Source of the DNA: an uncultured Kiritimatiellota bacterium | Lineage (GTDB): Bacteria; Verrucomicrobiota; Kiritimatiellia; RFP12; UBA1067 | Direction of reading: 5' to 3' | DNA: 51,647 nt | Assembly (NCBI GenBank): GCA_934621385.1 | Contig: CAKTUI010000020.1 | Span: 1 to 51,647, forward strand | Part shown: in pieces, positions 1 to 8,036 of the stretch | Layout of the letters: every line of letters begins with the position of its first letter | How positions within the stretch are numbered: position 1 is the first letter of the stretch | Translations under genes and position numbers: made by a program | Notes under the pieces: model-generated | What the model was told of the DNA's origin: nothing | Seen by the model: only the letters and a program-made list of their open reading frames with translations | The model's database searches: none

Positions 1-1
1 C

Positions 2-122
2 GATGCGGATCGTTTTTTCGGGAGATGCGCATGACTCGACGAAACGATGCGCATCACTCTTTTTTGCGATGCGCATCGTTTGAAAAATTGATGCGCATCA
101 ATTGGAGGCGGTGATGCGCATG
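2..122. repeat. 22-bp-pitch array of the palindrome GATGCGCATC (six copies)
   Basis: Six copies of a 10-bp perfect palindrome GATGCGCATC lie at 2-11 (one mismatch), 24-33 (last base differs), 46-55, 68-77, 90-99 (three exact copies) and 113-122 (last base differs). Start-to-start distances are 22, 22, 22, 22 and 23 bp, about two helical turns, so every copy faces nearly the same side of the DNA. The 12-13 bp between copies are unrelated in sequence and AT-rich. The copy at 90-99 extends to a perfect 18-bp palindrome (86-103). The array may continue beyond the left edge. It lies about 120 bp upstream of the pflB promoter. Its form suggests cooperative binding of a dimeric protein, but no binding protein is identifiable here. 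Confidence 0.85.
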
Positions 123-241
123 ATCTGCCGCGTGGCGGGGAAAAGTGCCGCGCCGCCCTCCTTTCCGGACGCGATTCAGCCCCCTGTCGCCGCCCCATTC
201 GCCCCCACAATTTCGCCGCGCCCGACGGCCAGGTCTCGCCC

Positions 242-270
242 TTGCAACGGCTCGGGAAATAGTGTATAAT
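242..270 (+). promoter_or_regulatory. pflB promoter (-35 TTGCAA, 17 bp, -10 TATAAT)
   Basis: TTGCAA at 242-247 and TATAAT at 265-270 are separated by exactly 17 bp, a good sigma-70 type arrangement. Transcription would start near 277 and give a leader of about 58 nt before the pflB ATG at 335. Between the repeat array and this promoter (123-241) I see only GC-rich DNA with no recognisable gene or site. Confidence 0.7.
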
Positions 271-334
271 TTCGTCCGTCTAACAGTGACTGTGCAATCT
301 AATCACGGGTTGTACATAAAAGGGCAAAAAGACC

Positions 335-2587
335 ATGAAATTCGAACAATGGAACGGTTTTGAAGGCGGCCGTTGGGAATCGGAAATTGATATTCCCGAA
401 TTCATCCGCCTGAACTATACTCCTTATGACGGCGACGCGAAGTTCCTCGCTGGTCCGACTGAGGCGACTGACAAACTTTGGGGTGAACTGCAGAAACTCC
501 AGAAAGAGGAGCACGCCAAGGGCGGTGTCCTCGATATGGATACCGACATCGTCTCGGGCATCACCTCCCATAAGCCAGGCTACCTTGACAAGGACCTTGA
601 GAAGGTCGTCGGTCTCCAGACCGACAAACCTCTCAAGCGCGCTTTCATGCCCTTCGGCGGCATCAAGATGGCTGAGGAAGCCTGCGCGCAGTACGGCTAC
701 AAGCCGAATGCCGAACTCCACAAAATCTTCACTGAATACCATAAGACCCACAACCAGGGCGTGTTCGATGCCTACACCCCGGAGATTCGTGCGGCCCGCA
801 AGGCCCACATCATCACCGGTCTGCCCGACACCTACGGTCGTGGCCGCATCGTCGGCGACTACCGCCGCGTGGCCCTCTATGGCATTGACTACATCATCGC
901 CTCGAAGAAGGACGACTTCGCGAACATCGGCGATGGCACGATGACCGACGACGTCATTCGCCTGCGCGAGGAAGTCGCCGACCAGATCAAGGCCCTCAAC
1001 CAGATGAAGGTCATGGCCGCCTCCTACGGCTTCGACATCTCGAAGCCCGCGACAAACGCGAAGGAAGCGTTCCAGTGGCTCTACTTCGGCTACCTCGCCG
1101 CGATCAAGACGCAGAACGGCGCCGCGATGTCCGTCGGTCGTATCTCGACCTTCCTCGACATCTACATCGAGCGCGACCTCAAGAACGGCACGCTTACCGA
1201 GCAGGAGGCGCAGGAGCTCGTCGACCACATGGTCATGAAGTTCCGCATGGTCAAGTTCGCTCGTATCGAGAGCTACAACCAGCTCTTCTCGGGCGACCCC
1301 GTCTGGGCGACGCTCGAAGTCGCCGGTATGGGCGTTGACGGCCGTTCGATGGTCACGAAGAACGACTTCCGCTTCCTCCACACCCTGGAGAACATGGGTC
1401 CCTCCCCGGAGCCGAACCTCACGGTTCTCTACACGCGCCGTCTGCCGAAGGCGTTCCGCAAGTACGCGGCGTACATCTCGGTCAAGACCTCGTCGATTCA
1501 GTACGAGAACGACGACGTGATGCGTCCGATTTGGGGCGACGACTACTCGATCTGCTGCTGCGTCTCGGCGACGCAGACCGGCAAGGAAATGCAGTTCTTC
1601 GGTGCCCGCGCCAACCTCGCCAAGGCCCTCCTCTACGCCATCAACGGCGGCAAGGACGAAGGCGATGGCCTCACGCCGTACGTGCAGGTCGGTCCTGAGA
1701 TCCCCGTCTACACGGGCGAGTACCTGGACTACAAGCAGGTCATGCACTACTATGACATCATGCTCGACTGGCTCGCCGGTCTCTATGTCAACGTGCTGAA
1801 CCTCATCCACTACATGCACGACAAGTACTACTACGAGGCGGCCGAACTCGCGCTCATCGACACCGACGTGCGTCGTACGTTCGCCACAGGCATCGCGGGC
1901 TTCTCGCACTGCGTTGACTCGATCTCGGCGATGAAGTACGCGAAGGTCAAGGTCATCCGCGACGAAAAGGGTCTCGCCCGCAGCTTCCAGGTTGAAGGCG
2001 ACTTCCCGAAGTACGGCAACGACGACGACCGCGCCGACCAGATTGGCGTTGAGCTGCTCAGGACCTTCATCAAGAAGATCAAGCGCCACCACACCTACCG
2101 GAACGCGGAACCGACGACCTCGATCCTCACGATCACGTCGAACGTCGTGTACGGCAAGGCCACGGGTGCCCTTCCTGACGGCCGTCCGGCCAAGACCCCG
2201 TTCGCTCCGGGTGCGAACCCGTCCTACGGTGCCGAGCAGAATGGCCTCGTCGCCTCGCTCAACTCGGTCGCGAAGATCCCGTACAAGCACGCCCTCGACG
2301 GCATCTCGAACACGCAGACCATGAACCCGGGCGCCCTCGGCGCAACGGACGACGAGCGTGCCGAGAACCTCGTGACGGTCATGGACGGCTACTTCGCCAA
2401 GGGTGCACACCACCTGAACGTGAACGTGTTCGGCGTTGAGAAACTGCGTGACTGCCAGGCGCATCCGGAGAAGCCGGAGTACGCCCAGTTCACGATCCGT
2501 GTCTCGGGCTACGCCGTCAAGTTCATCAACTTGACCAAGGAACAGCAGGACGACGTGATTGCGCGTACCTGCCACGATCGCCTGTAA
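335..2587 (+). CDS. pflB: Formate C-acetyltransferase (pyruvate formate-lyase)
   Basis: Glycyl-radical enzyme that converts pyruvate and CoA to acetyl-CoA and formate in anaerobic fermentation; cytoplasmic. The 750-residue length is normal for PflB. The active-site cysteine pair lies in SICCCVSAT (about residue 408), which has three consecutive cysteines where the family has two. The C-terminal glycyl-radical loop RVSGYAVKFI (about residues 724-733) is intact. The start at 335 follows a purine-rich stretch and sits 65 nt from the -10 box. pflA begins 3 nt after the stop, so the two are cotranscribed. The long open frame on the opposite strand is a GC-driven shadow. Confidence 0.97.
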   Translation: MKFEQWNGFEGGRWESEIDIPEFIRLNYTPYDGDAKFLAGPTEATDKLWGELQKLQKEEHAKGGVLDMDTDIVSGITSHKPGYLDKDLEKVVGLQTDKPLKRAFMPFGGIKMAEEACAQYGYKPNAELHKIFTEYHKTHNQGVFDAYTPEIRAARKAHIITGLPDTYGRGRIVGDYRRVALYGIDYIIASKKDDFANIGDGTMTDDVIRLREEVADQIKALNQMKVMAASYGFDISKPATNAKEAFQWLYFGYLAAIKTQNGAAMSVGRISTFLDIYIERDLKNGTLTEQEAQELVDHMVMKFRMVKFARIESYNQLFSGDPVWATLEVAGMGVDGRSMVTKNDFRFLHTLENMGPSPEPNLTVLYTRRLPKAFRKYAAYISVKTSSIQYENDDVMRPIWGDDYSICCCVSATQTGKEMQFFGARANLAKALLYAINGGKDEGDGLTPYVQVGPEIPVYTGEYLDYKQVMHYYDIMLDWLAGLYVNVLNLIHYMHDKYYYEAAELALIDTDVRRTFATGIAGFSHCVDSISAMKYAKVKVIRDEKGLARSFQVEGDFPKYGNDDDRADQIGVELLRTFIKKIKRHHTYRNAEPTTSILTITSNVVYGKATGALPDGRPAKTPFAPGANPSYGAEQNGLVASLNSVAKIPYKHALDGISNTQTMNPGALGATDDERAENLVTVMDGYFAKGAHHLNVNVFGVEKLRDCQAHPEKPEYAQFTIRVSGYAVKFINLTKEQQDDVIARTCHDRL

Positions 2588-2590
2588 GCG

Positions 2591-3322
2591 ATGACGAAAG
2601 GAATCATTCATTCCTACGAGACGTTCGGGGCCGCTGACGGCCCCGGCGTTCGTTTTATTGTCTTCCTGCATGGTTGCCCCTTCCGTTGCGCCTACTGCCA
2701 CAATCCCGACACATGGGCCGGGCAGCAGGTCACCGAAGCCACGGCGGACGAGGTGTTTGCCCGGGCAATCCGCTATCGGGAATACTGGGGCGACAAGGGC
2801 GGCGTAACCGTCTCGGGCGGCGAGCCGCTTCTCCAACCTGCCTTCACGACCGAATTCTTCGAGAAAGTGAAGGCGGCGGGGGCGACGACCTGCGTTGACA
2901 CGGCGGCCGGTCCATTCACCCGCGAGGGCGAGCGCGGCGCGGCATTTGCCCGCCTTTTTACCGCGACCGACACGGTGCTCCTCGACATCAAGCACATTGA
3001 TGACGCGAAGCATCGCGAACTGACCGGAGCATCCAACGCAAGCGTCCTCGACTGCGCCCGCTATCTCAACGAGATTGGCAAGACCGTCTGGTTGCGCCAT
3101 GTGCTCGTTCCCGGGATTACGGACGATCCGTCGGCCCTTCAGCGGTTGGCGGACTTCGTGAACCCGATGAAGAACATCGTGCGCGTTGACGTGCTGCCCT
3201 ACCACACGCTCGGCGTGGCGAAATGGCACGCGCTGAAGATTCCCTACCGGCTTGAGAACGTCAAGCCGCCGACGGCGGAATCGCTTGCGCGGGCCAAGGC
3301 CTACTTCACGAACGCCCGATAG
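2591..3322 (+). CDS. pflA: Pyruvate formate-lyase activating enzyme
   Basis: Radical-SAM enzyme that installs the glycyl radical on PflB using a [4Fe-4S] cluster and S-adenosylmethionine. The CxxxCxxC motif is visible in GCPFRCAYCHNPDTW at about residues 29-43, preceded by the typical TFGAADGPGVRFIVF, and the GGEP SAM-binding motif follows in VSGGEPLLQ. At 243 residues it matches PflA. It starts 3 nt after the pflB stop, so expression is coupled, and a strong terminator follows. Other glycyl-radical activases often carry extra ferredoxin-type cysteines, which are absent here, supporting the PflA assignment. Confidence 0.96.
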   Translation: MTKGIIHSYETFGAADGPGVRFIVFLHGCPFRCAYCHNPDTWAGQQVTEATADEVFARAIRYREYWGDKGGVTVSGGEPLLQPAFTTEFFEKVKAAGATTCVDTAAGPFTREGERGAAFARLFTATDTVLLDIKHIDDAKHRELTGASNASVLDCARYLNEIGKTVWLRHVLVPGITDDPSALQRLADFVNPMKNIVRVDVLPYHTLGVAKWHALKIPYRLENVKPPTAESLARAKAYFTNAR

Positions 3323-3343
3323 CCCGCTCCCTCGGGAGACAAC

Positions 3344-3380
3344 AAAAGGCGAAGACCACTTATAAGGTCTTCGCCTTTTT
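3344..3380 (+). terminator. Rho-independent terminator of pflBA
   Basis: A 14-bp perfect stem (3344-3357 with 3366-3379, starting AAAAGGCGAAGACC) with an 8-nt loop ends in a T run. It lies 21 bp after the pflA stop and separates the pfl operon from nth. Confidence 0.92.
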
Positions 3381-3396
3381 CCGCTTACCCCAAATA

Positions 3397-3405
3397 TGGT
3401 AAAAT
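3397..3405 (+). promoter_or_regulatory. Extended -10 promoter (TGGTAAAAT) of nth
   Basis: TGGTAAAAT carries the TGn extension and a -10 box ending at 3405. Only 6 nt separate it from the nth ATG at 3412, so transcription would start at or next to the start codon and the mRNA would be leaderless. No -35 box or Shine-Dalgarno sequence is apparent. Confidence 0.65.
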
Positions 3406-3411
3406 ATCGCC

Positions 3412-4080
3412 ATGACAATCAAGGACATACCCGCCGTCGACCGCGCCCTCAAGAAGGAGTTCACCGCACACGCCTCCCCCATCATCGAACTCATCGAGGC
3501 TCAGACGCACGACCCCTTCTGCGTTCTCGTCGGGACGATTCTCTCCGCCCGCACAAAGGACCAGTGCACGGCCGGGGCCGTTCGGCGGCTCTTCGCCACG
3601 GCAAAGGGAACGACCTTCGGCCCCAGCGACCTTGAACGCCTGGCGGAAACCGAGATTGAACGACTCATCTATCCCGTTGGATTCTACCACGACAAGGCGC
3701 GGCACTTAAAGGCCCTGCCCGGCGTTCTCAAGGAGAAGTTCAACGGCATTCTGCCGCAGACCGTGGAAGAACTTTGCGAACTGCCGGGTGTTGGACGCAA
3801 GACCGCCAACCTGACCGTCGCCGTCGGCTTCGACCTCCCGGCCATCTGCGTGGATGTCCATGTCCATCGCATCTGCAATCGTCTCGGTCTCATCAAGACG
3901 AAGACCCCGCTTGAGACGGAGATGACGCTCCGCAAGATTCTGCCCGTCAAGTACTGGAAGACCTGGAACTCGCACCTCGTCTCGTTCGGGCAGACGCGCT
4001 GCGCCCCTCTCCGCCCGAAGTGTGACGGTTGCCCGATTGCCCGCTTCTGTCCGCAGTTCTCCCCGACGGGGAAACTCTGA
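3412..4080 (+). CDS. nth: Endonuclease III
   Basis: DNA glycosylase/AP lyase of base-excision repair, removing oxidised pyrimidines. The helix-hairpin-helix segment LPGVGRKTAN carries the catalytic lysine at about residue 127, and CVDVHVHRICNRLG carries the catalytic aspartate at about 145. The C-terminal iron-sulfur loop has the C-x6-C-x2-C-x5-C spacing (RCAPLRPKCDGCPIARFC). The length of 222 residues is typical. The ATG lies 6 nt after a -10 box. The stop codon directly abuts the stop codon of the convergent DUF58 gene, with no base between and no terminator visible for either. Confidence 0.96.
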   Translation: MTIKDIPAVDRALKKEFTAHASPIIELIEAQTHDPFCVLVGTILSARTKDQCTAGAVRRLFATAKGTTFGPSDLERLAETEIERLIYPVGFYHDKARHLKALPGVLKEKFNGILPQTVEELCELPGVGRKTANLTVAVGFDLPAICVDVHVHRICNRLGLIKTKTPLETEMTLRKILPVKYWKTWNSHLVSFGQTRCAPLRPKCDGCPIARFCPQFSPTGKL

Positions 4081-4971
4081 TTACCGCTTGTTGGCCCGAC
4101 GCTTGAAGAGGGCGCGAACGCCATCGATGTAGGGACGATCGGTCGAGACGGCCAAGGTGTCGATTCCCGTCCTCAGGAAGAACTTCCGCAATTCGCCTTC
4201 CTCTTCCGCCGCCTTTTCCGCAAAGGCGCGGCGGACGGAAGTGCTGGATGTATCGACCAACGCGAGTGCCCCTGTCTCCGGATCTTCCAGTTCAACGAGA
4301 CCGACATCCGGCAAGTTCCGTTCGGCCGGGTCGCTCACCGGCACGCAGATGACGTCATGGTGCCGCGCCGTCGCCCGAAGAAGCTGCTCATAGGCGGCGG
4401 CAGGCGACAGGAAATCGCTGACAAGAAAGACAACGGCGCGGCGCTTTTGAACGCTGTTCAGGAACTTGAGGGCGGACGCAAGGTCCGTGCCACCCTCAGC
4501 CCCCTCCTCGGCGGCCAAGACCTCCCGAACAAGTCGCATCACGCTGTCGCGCCCCTTGCGCGGCGGAATGTACGAGACTATCCGGTCCGAAAAGAGCACA
4601 AGCCCAATCTTGTCCTGGTTGCGAATGGCCGTCAGGGCCAGCAGGGCCGTCACTTCCGCCGCGAGTTCCATCTTCGAACGCGAAGCCGAACCATAGCCCT
4701 GCGAACCTGAGACATCCACCAGAAAGAGGACGGTCAGTTCGCGTTCCTCTGAATACCGCTTGATGTAGGGAATCCCCGTTCGGGCCGTCACGTTCCAGTC
4801 GATGGAGCGCACATCGTCCCCGACCTCATACGGACGAACCTCATCGAACTCAACACCCTGCCCCTTGAAGGTCGAGTGGTAGTCGCCGGAGAGCTGATCG
4901 TCAATCAGTCGGTTGGTGAGGATTCGTATCTTCCCCACCTTCGCCATCAGGTCTTTGACGTCTGTCGCCAT
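4081..4971 (-). CDS. DUF58 protein with von Willebrand A-like domain
   Basis: The N-terminal part contains the DUF58 signature GQGVEFDEVRPYEVGDDVRSIDW (about residues 37-59; 23 residues, key residues E41, R46 and the DDVRSIDW core). A vWA-like domain follows, with the MIDAS-type start LFLVDVSGSQGYGS (about residues 82-95). Such proteins are nearly always encoded next to MoxR ATPases, as here, and are thought to help assemble or activate other proteins; the client is unknown. Its ATG shares one base with the moxR stop (TAATG), indicating translational coupling. No batA/batB-like membrane vWA genes follow, so the cluster is minimal. The function is inferred from context. Confidence 0.88.
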   Translation of the reverse strand: MATDVKDLMAKVGKIRILTNRLIDDQLSGDYHSTFKGQGVEFDEVRPYEVGDDVRSIDWNVTARTGIPYIKRYSEERELTVLFLVDVSGSQGYGSASRSKMELAAEVTALLALTAIRNQDKIGLVLFSDRIVSYIPPRKGRDSVMRLVREVLAAEEGAEGGTDLASALKFLNSVQKRRAVVFLVSDFLSPAAAYEQLLRATARHHDVICVPVSDPAERNLPDVGLVELEDPETGALALVDTSSTSVRRAFAEKAAEEEGELRKFFLRTGIDTLAVSTDRPYIDGVRALFKRRANKR

Positions 4972-5933
4972 TACGGAACGGGAACCTCGTTGAGAATCTT
5001 GTCGATGATCTTGTCGCTCGTGATGTTCTCGGCCTCAGCCTCGTAGGTCAGGAGGATGCGGTGGCGCAGGACATCATGGACGACCTCCTTCACGTCCTGC
5101 GGTGTCGCATAGGCGCGTCCGTGCAGGAGGGCGTTGCCCCTCGCGGCAAGATTGAGCGACAGCGTGGCACGGGGACTCGCGCCATTCTGCACGTACTCAT
5201 TCGTCTCTCGCGTCTTGAAGACGATGTCGAGGATGTAGTCGCCGACCTTCTCGTCGCAGTAGACTTCCTTCAGCGTCTCGCGCAAGTTGGCAATGTCCTC
5301 GGGCGTACAGACCGTCTTCGCCTCAGGCGCAACGGCATTGCCCGCGAAGCGTTGCATGATGCGCCGCTCGTCCGCCCGCGAAGGCGTCTCGACCAAACAC
5401 TTGAACATGAAGCGGTCGACCTGCGCCTCCGGCAACGGATACGTCCCCTCCTGCTCAATCGGATTCTGCGTGGCGAGGACAAGGAACGGCTCCGGCAAGC
5501 GGTACGTCTCGTCGCCAATCGTCACCTGCCGCTCCTGCATTGACTCCAGCAGCGCGGACTGAACCTTCGCCGGCGCACGGTTGATTTCATCCGCCAACAG
5601 CAGATTCGTGAAGACCGGGCCTTTCTTCGGCGTGAACTCCCCCGTCTTCGGGGAATAGACGAGCGTACCGACGACATCCGCCGGCAACAGGTCCGGCGTA
5701 AACGAGATGCGCTTGAAGCCAAGCCCCAGCGCCTTCGCCAGCGTGTTGACCGACAGCGTCTTCGCCAATCCCGGCACACCCTCCAACAAGATGTGCCCGC
5801 CCGTCGCAAGGGCGAGAATCAGTCGGTCGATGAGTTTCTCCTGCCCGACGATGACACGGGCGACCTCCTCGCGAATGCGCTCGACGAGTTCACCTTGCGC
5901 GGCAATTCGGTTTGTGGCTTCCCTGAGATCCAT
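4971..5933 (-). CDS. MoxR-family AAA+ ATPase
   Basis: Chaperone-like AAA+ ATPase of 320 residues. Walker A is GVPGLAKT (about residues 44-51), Walker B LLLADEINRAP, and sensor I ATQNPIEQEGTYPLPEAQVD, which is diagnostic of MoxR. The start at 5933 (MDLREATN) is preferred over longer frames because it lies 2 nt after the dnaG stop and follows AAAGGAG. With the downstream DUF58 gene it forms the common MoxR-DUF58 pair. Linkage to dnaG looks like a local operon arrangement rather than a functional one. Confidence 0.94.
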   Translation of the reverse strand: MDLREATNRIAAQGELVERIREEVARVIVGQEKLIDRLILALATGGHILLEGVPGLAKTLSVNTLAKALGLGFKRISFTPDLLPADVVGTLVYSPKTGEFTPKKGPVFTNLLLADEINRAPAKVQSALLESMQERQVTIGDETYRLPEPFLVLATQNPIEQEGTYPLPEAQVDRFMFKCLVETPSRADERRIMQRFAGNAVAPEAKTVCTPEDIANLRETLKEVYCDEKVGDYILDIVFKTRETNEYVQNGASPRATLSLNLAARGNALLHGRAYATPQDVKEVVHDVLRHRILLTYEAEAENITSDKIIDKILNEVPVP

Positions 5934-5935
5934 GT

Positions 5936-7885
5936 TCAGTTGTCTCCTTTCATCAGTTGGCGGACGATATCCTTGACATCGTGCCATTTTACCATATTTA
6001 GACGCTTGATGGTCGCTGAAATCTGAAATCTTTTCATATCCGACGCGGCATCCCCTTCCGCCGGCAATTCGCCGCGGATGCGGCGCAGGTGGTCGCCCCA
6101 GAGATTGCGGACGAACTCCTGGAGAATGTCCGTGGGACTTTGTGCGCTGGCATCCGTGCGCCCGACACGCGACATGATGCGCTCGAACCACTGCCGTTCC
6201 TGTCCATTGAGATTCGCGGCAAAGGCCGAAATCGCATCCGTATCGCTCATCAGTTCCACATTCCACGCCTCGACGAAGGCGCGGGTGAACGCGTGGGTGA
6301 GCACGAGCGCGGGCAAGAACGCACCGACCATCTCGCCCAGTTTCGGATTGCGCTCGTTTGCAAGCAAGAACTCCATAAGGGCGATCTCTCGCTCCGGCGG
6401 CGGTTCGGCCTCGTGGGCATTCATCCCCGTCATCGGCTCGTCAGGGAACGGTTCGTCCACCGCCTCCACCTCATCCGGCTCACCATCCAGGTTGTCGAAC
6501 GCCTCCTCCACCGCATCCGGACGAACGGTCGTCGGCGAAAGTGCCGCGTGCGCAACCGAAGGGACGACAGGCCCCTCCCTCTTCACGCGCTCCAGTTCCT
6601 CGGTCAGCGCCACCGTCGGAAGGCCGAGCAGATGCGCCGCCTCATCGGCCATGCTGGCCCGGAGGATGGCACTCGGGCACGCGGACAGGGTGGCAAGAAC
6701 CGCCCGTGAAATGCGGGCCACCGCGTCAATCGATTTCGGATCGCGCTCCTTCGCCTGTTCAACGCGGCACTGAAAACTCACGATGGACTCGGCATGGTCC
6801 AGCAGCTCCTGAAAGGCCGCCGCGCCCTTCGTACGAAGGAATGAATCGGGGTCGTTCCCGCCAGGGAGGGAGACCACGCGTACGGGCATCTCCTCCGCCA
6901 GCAACAGCCCCGCCGTGCGAATCGTCGCCTTGTGTCCCGCCGCGTCGTCATCAAAGACGAGCACAACCGCATCCGCCACACGCTTCAGCATCCGGGCGTG
7001 CTGCTCGGTGAAGGCCGTCCCCTGGCTCGCCACCGCCACGGGGAATCCGCAAATGTGCAGGCGGATGGTGTCAATCTGCCCTTCGCAGACGATGGCCTCG
7101 CGATGCGGTGCCTTAGCAATGTTTCCTGCCGCACGATCAAAGCCGAACAGCACATTCGACTTCTTGAAAATCACCGTCTCGGGCGAATTGACATACTTGC
7201 CCGAATTCTTCTTCTCGACAATCTGCCGCCCCGAAAACGCCACGACGCGTCCCTGCCGGTCGCGCACCGTAAACATCAGACGCCCACCGAAACGATGGTA
7301 GCCGCGATCCCCGGGCCGTCCGTCGGACGGCTTGATGACACCCGCCTCGGCGAGTTCCTCCGCCGAATAGCCGTACTTCTCGCCCCAGGTGAGAACGGGC
7401 GAAATCCCCATCGGCGCATAGCCAATCAGAAAATCCTCCTGAACCTTCGCATCCAACTCGCGCTTTTCAAGATAGTCCCGCGCCGACGCGGCCTCCCTCA
7501 TCTTCAGAAGGCAACGATGATAGAACTGGGCAAGCTCCGCCATCAGGGCGAAAAGCCGCGTGCGCTTGCCGGTCTGCGGATCTTCCCGCGTCTCAAGCTT
7601 GACCCCGCACTGGTCGGCAAGCTTCTTCACCGCCTCCATGAATGTCAGCCCTTCCTGCTTCATGACGAACTTGAAGGCATCGCCCGACTCGCCGCATCCG
7701 AAGCAGTGATAGAAGCCCTTGGCCGTATTGATGTTGAAGCTCGGCGTCTTCTCGTTATGGAACGGACAGCACGCCTTGACGCTCGACCCCACGTGCTTCA
7801 CCTGAATGCCATACGATGAGATAAGGTCCGCGAGATCAATCCTCGACCTTATCTCCTCTATGACGCTCTCTGTTATCCGTTCCAT
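5936..7885 (-). CDS. dnaG: DNA primase
   Basis: Primase of 649 residues that makes RNA primers at the replication fork. The N-terminal CHC2 zinc-binding domain is clear (ACCPFHNEKTPSF, then HCFGCGESGD, about residues 38-70). The TOPRIM core has EAIVCEGQIDTIRLH and the metal-binding VVLVFDDDAAGHKA (about residues 255-320). The C-terminal helicase-interaction region is poorly conserved and ends near SDMKRFQISATIKRLN. A frame open further upstream begins at 7918, but those codons overlap the promoter (TGGTATAAT), so the ATG at 7885 (MERITESV) is taken. That ATG is 9 nt from the -10 box, predicting a leaderless or near-leaderless mRNA. Confidence 0.96.
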   Translation of the reverse strand: MERITESVIEEIRSRIDLADLISSYGIQVKHVGSSVKACCPFHNEKTPSFNINTAKGFYHCFGCGESGDAFKFVMKQEGLTFMEAVKKLADQCGVKLETREDPQTGKRTRLFALMAELAQFYHRCLLKMREAASARDYLEKRELDAKVQEDFLIGYAPMGISPVLTWGEKYGYSAEELAEAGVIKPSDGRPGDRGYHRFGGRLMFTVRDRQGRVVAFSGRQIVEKKNSGKYVNSPETVIFKKSNVLFGFDRAAGNIAKAPHREAIVCEGQIDTIRLHICGFPVAVASQGTAFTEQHARMLKRVADAVVLVFDDDAAGHKATIRTAGLLLAEEMPVRVVSLPGGNDPDSFLRTKGAAAFQELLDHAESIVSFQCRVEQAKERDPKSIDAVARISRAVLATLSACPSAILRASMADEAAHLLGLPTVALTEELERVKREGPVVPSVAHAALSPTTVRPDAVEEAFDNLDGEPDEVEAVDEPFPDEPMTGMNAHEAEPPPEREIALMEFLLANERNPKLGEMVGAFLPALVLTHAFTRAFVEAWNVELMSDTDAISAFAANLNGQERQWFERIMSRVGRTDASAQSPTDILQEFVRNLWGDHLRRIRGELPAEGDAASDMKRFQISATIKRLNMVKWHDVKDIVRQLMKGDN

Positions 7886-7894
7886 TGACCGCAT

Positions 7895-7903
7895 ATTATA
7901 CCA
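7895..7903 (-). promoter_or_regulatory. Extended -10 promoter (TGGTATAAT) of dnaG
   Basis: On the minus strand TGGTATAAT ends 9 nt before the dnaG ATG. No -35-like hexamer is seen at the usual distance. The box is identical to those in front of secA, rsfS and the 40290 gene. Confidence 0.75.
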
Positions 7904-7978
7904 CATCCACGCTTCCATTCAACGGATGCCGCAACGCCTGTCGGGTGAATTCTGAAAGCAATTCCCCTATTGGAAATA

Positions 7979-8009
7979 AGAAAAAAGGCGCGGCAGTTTT
8001 TGCCGCGCC
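7979..8009 (-). terminator. Rho-independent terminator of rpsO-pnp
   Basis: On the minus strand a 9-bp perfect stem (GGCGCGGCA with TGCCGCGCC), a 5-nt loop and a run of six T follow the pnp stop by about 27 bp. Confidence 0.92.
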
Positions 8010-8036
8010 CCTTTCGAGCTATAAGTTGGCCCAACC

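Noticed and set aside
2..122. CRISPR array
   Set aside because: Repeats are only 10 bp, spacers 12-13 bp, and no cas genes are in the window.
299..3418. 1,039-codon open frame opposite pflBA
   Set aside because: It mirrors the codon pattern of the true genes, carries no recognisable domain and spans the pflBA terminator.
5934..6266. N-terminal extension of MoxR to 6266
   Set aside because: It would run over the 3' end of dnaG and has no family similarity; a Shine-Dalgarno precedes 5933.
7886..7918. Upstream extension of dnaG to 7918
   Set aside because: The added codons overlap the TGGTATAAT promoter box and are not like primase N-termini.
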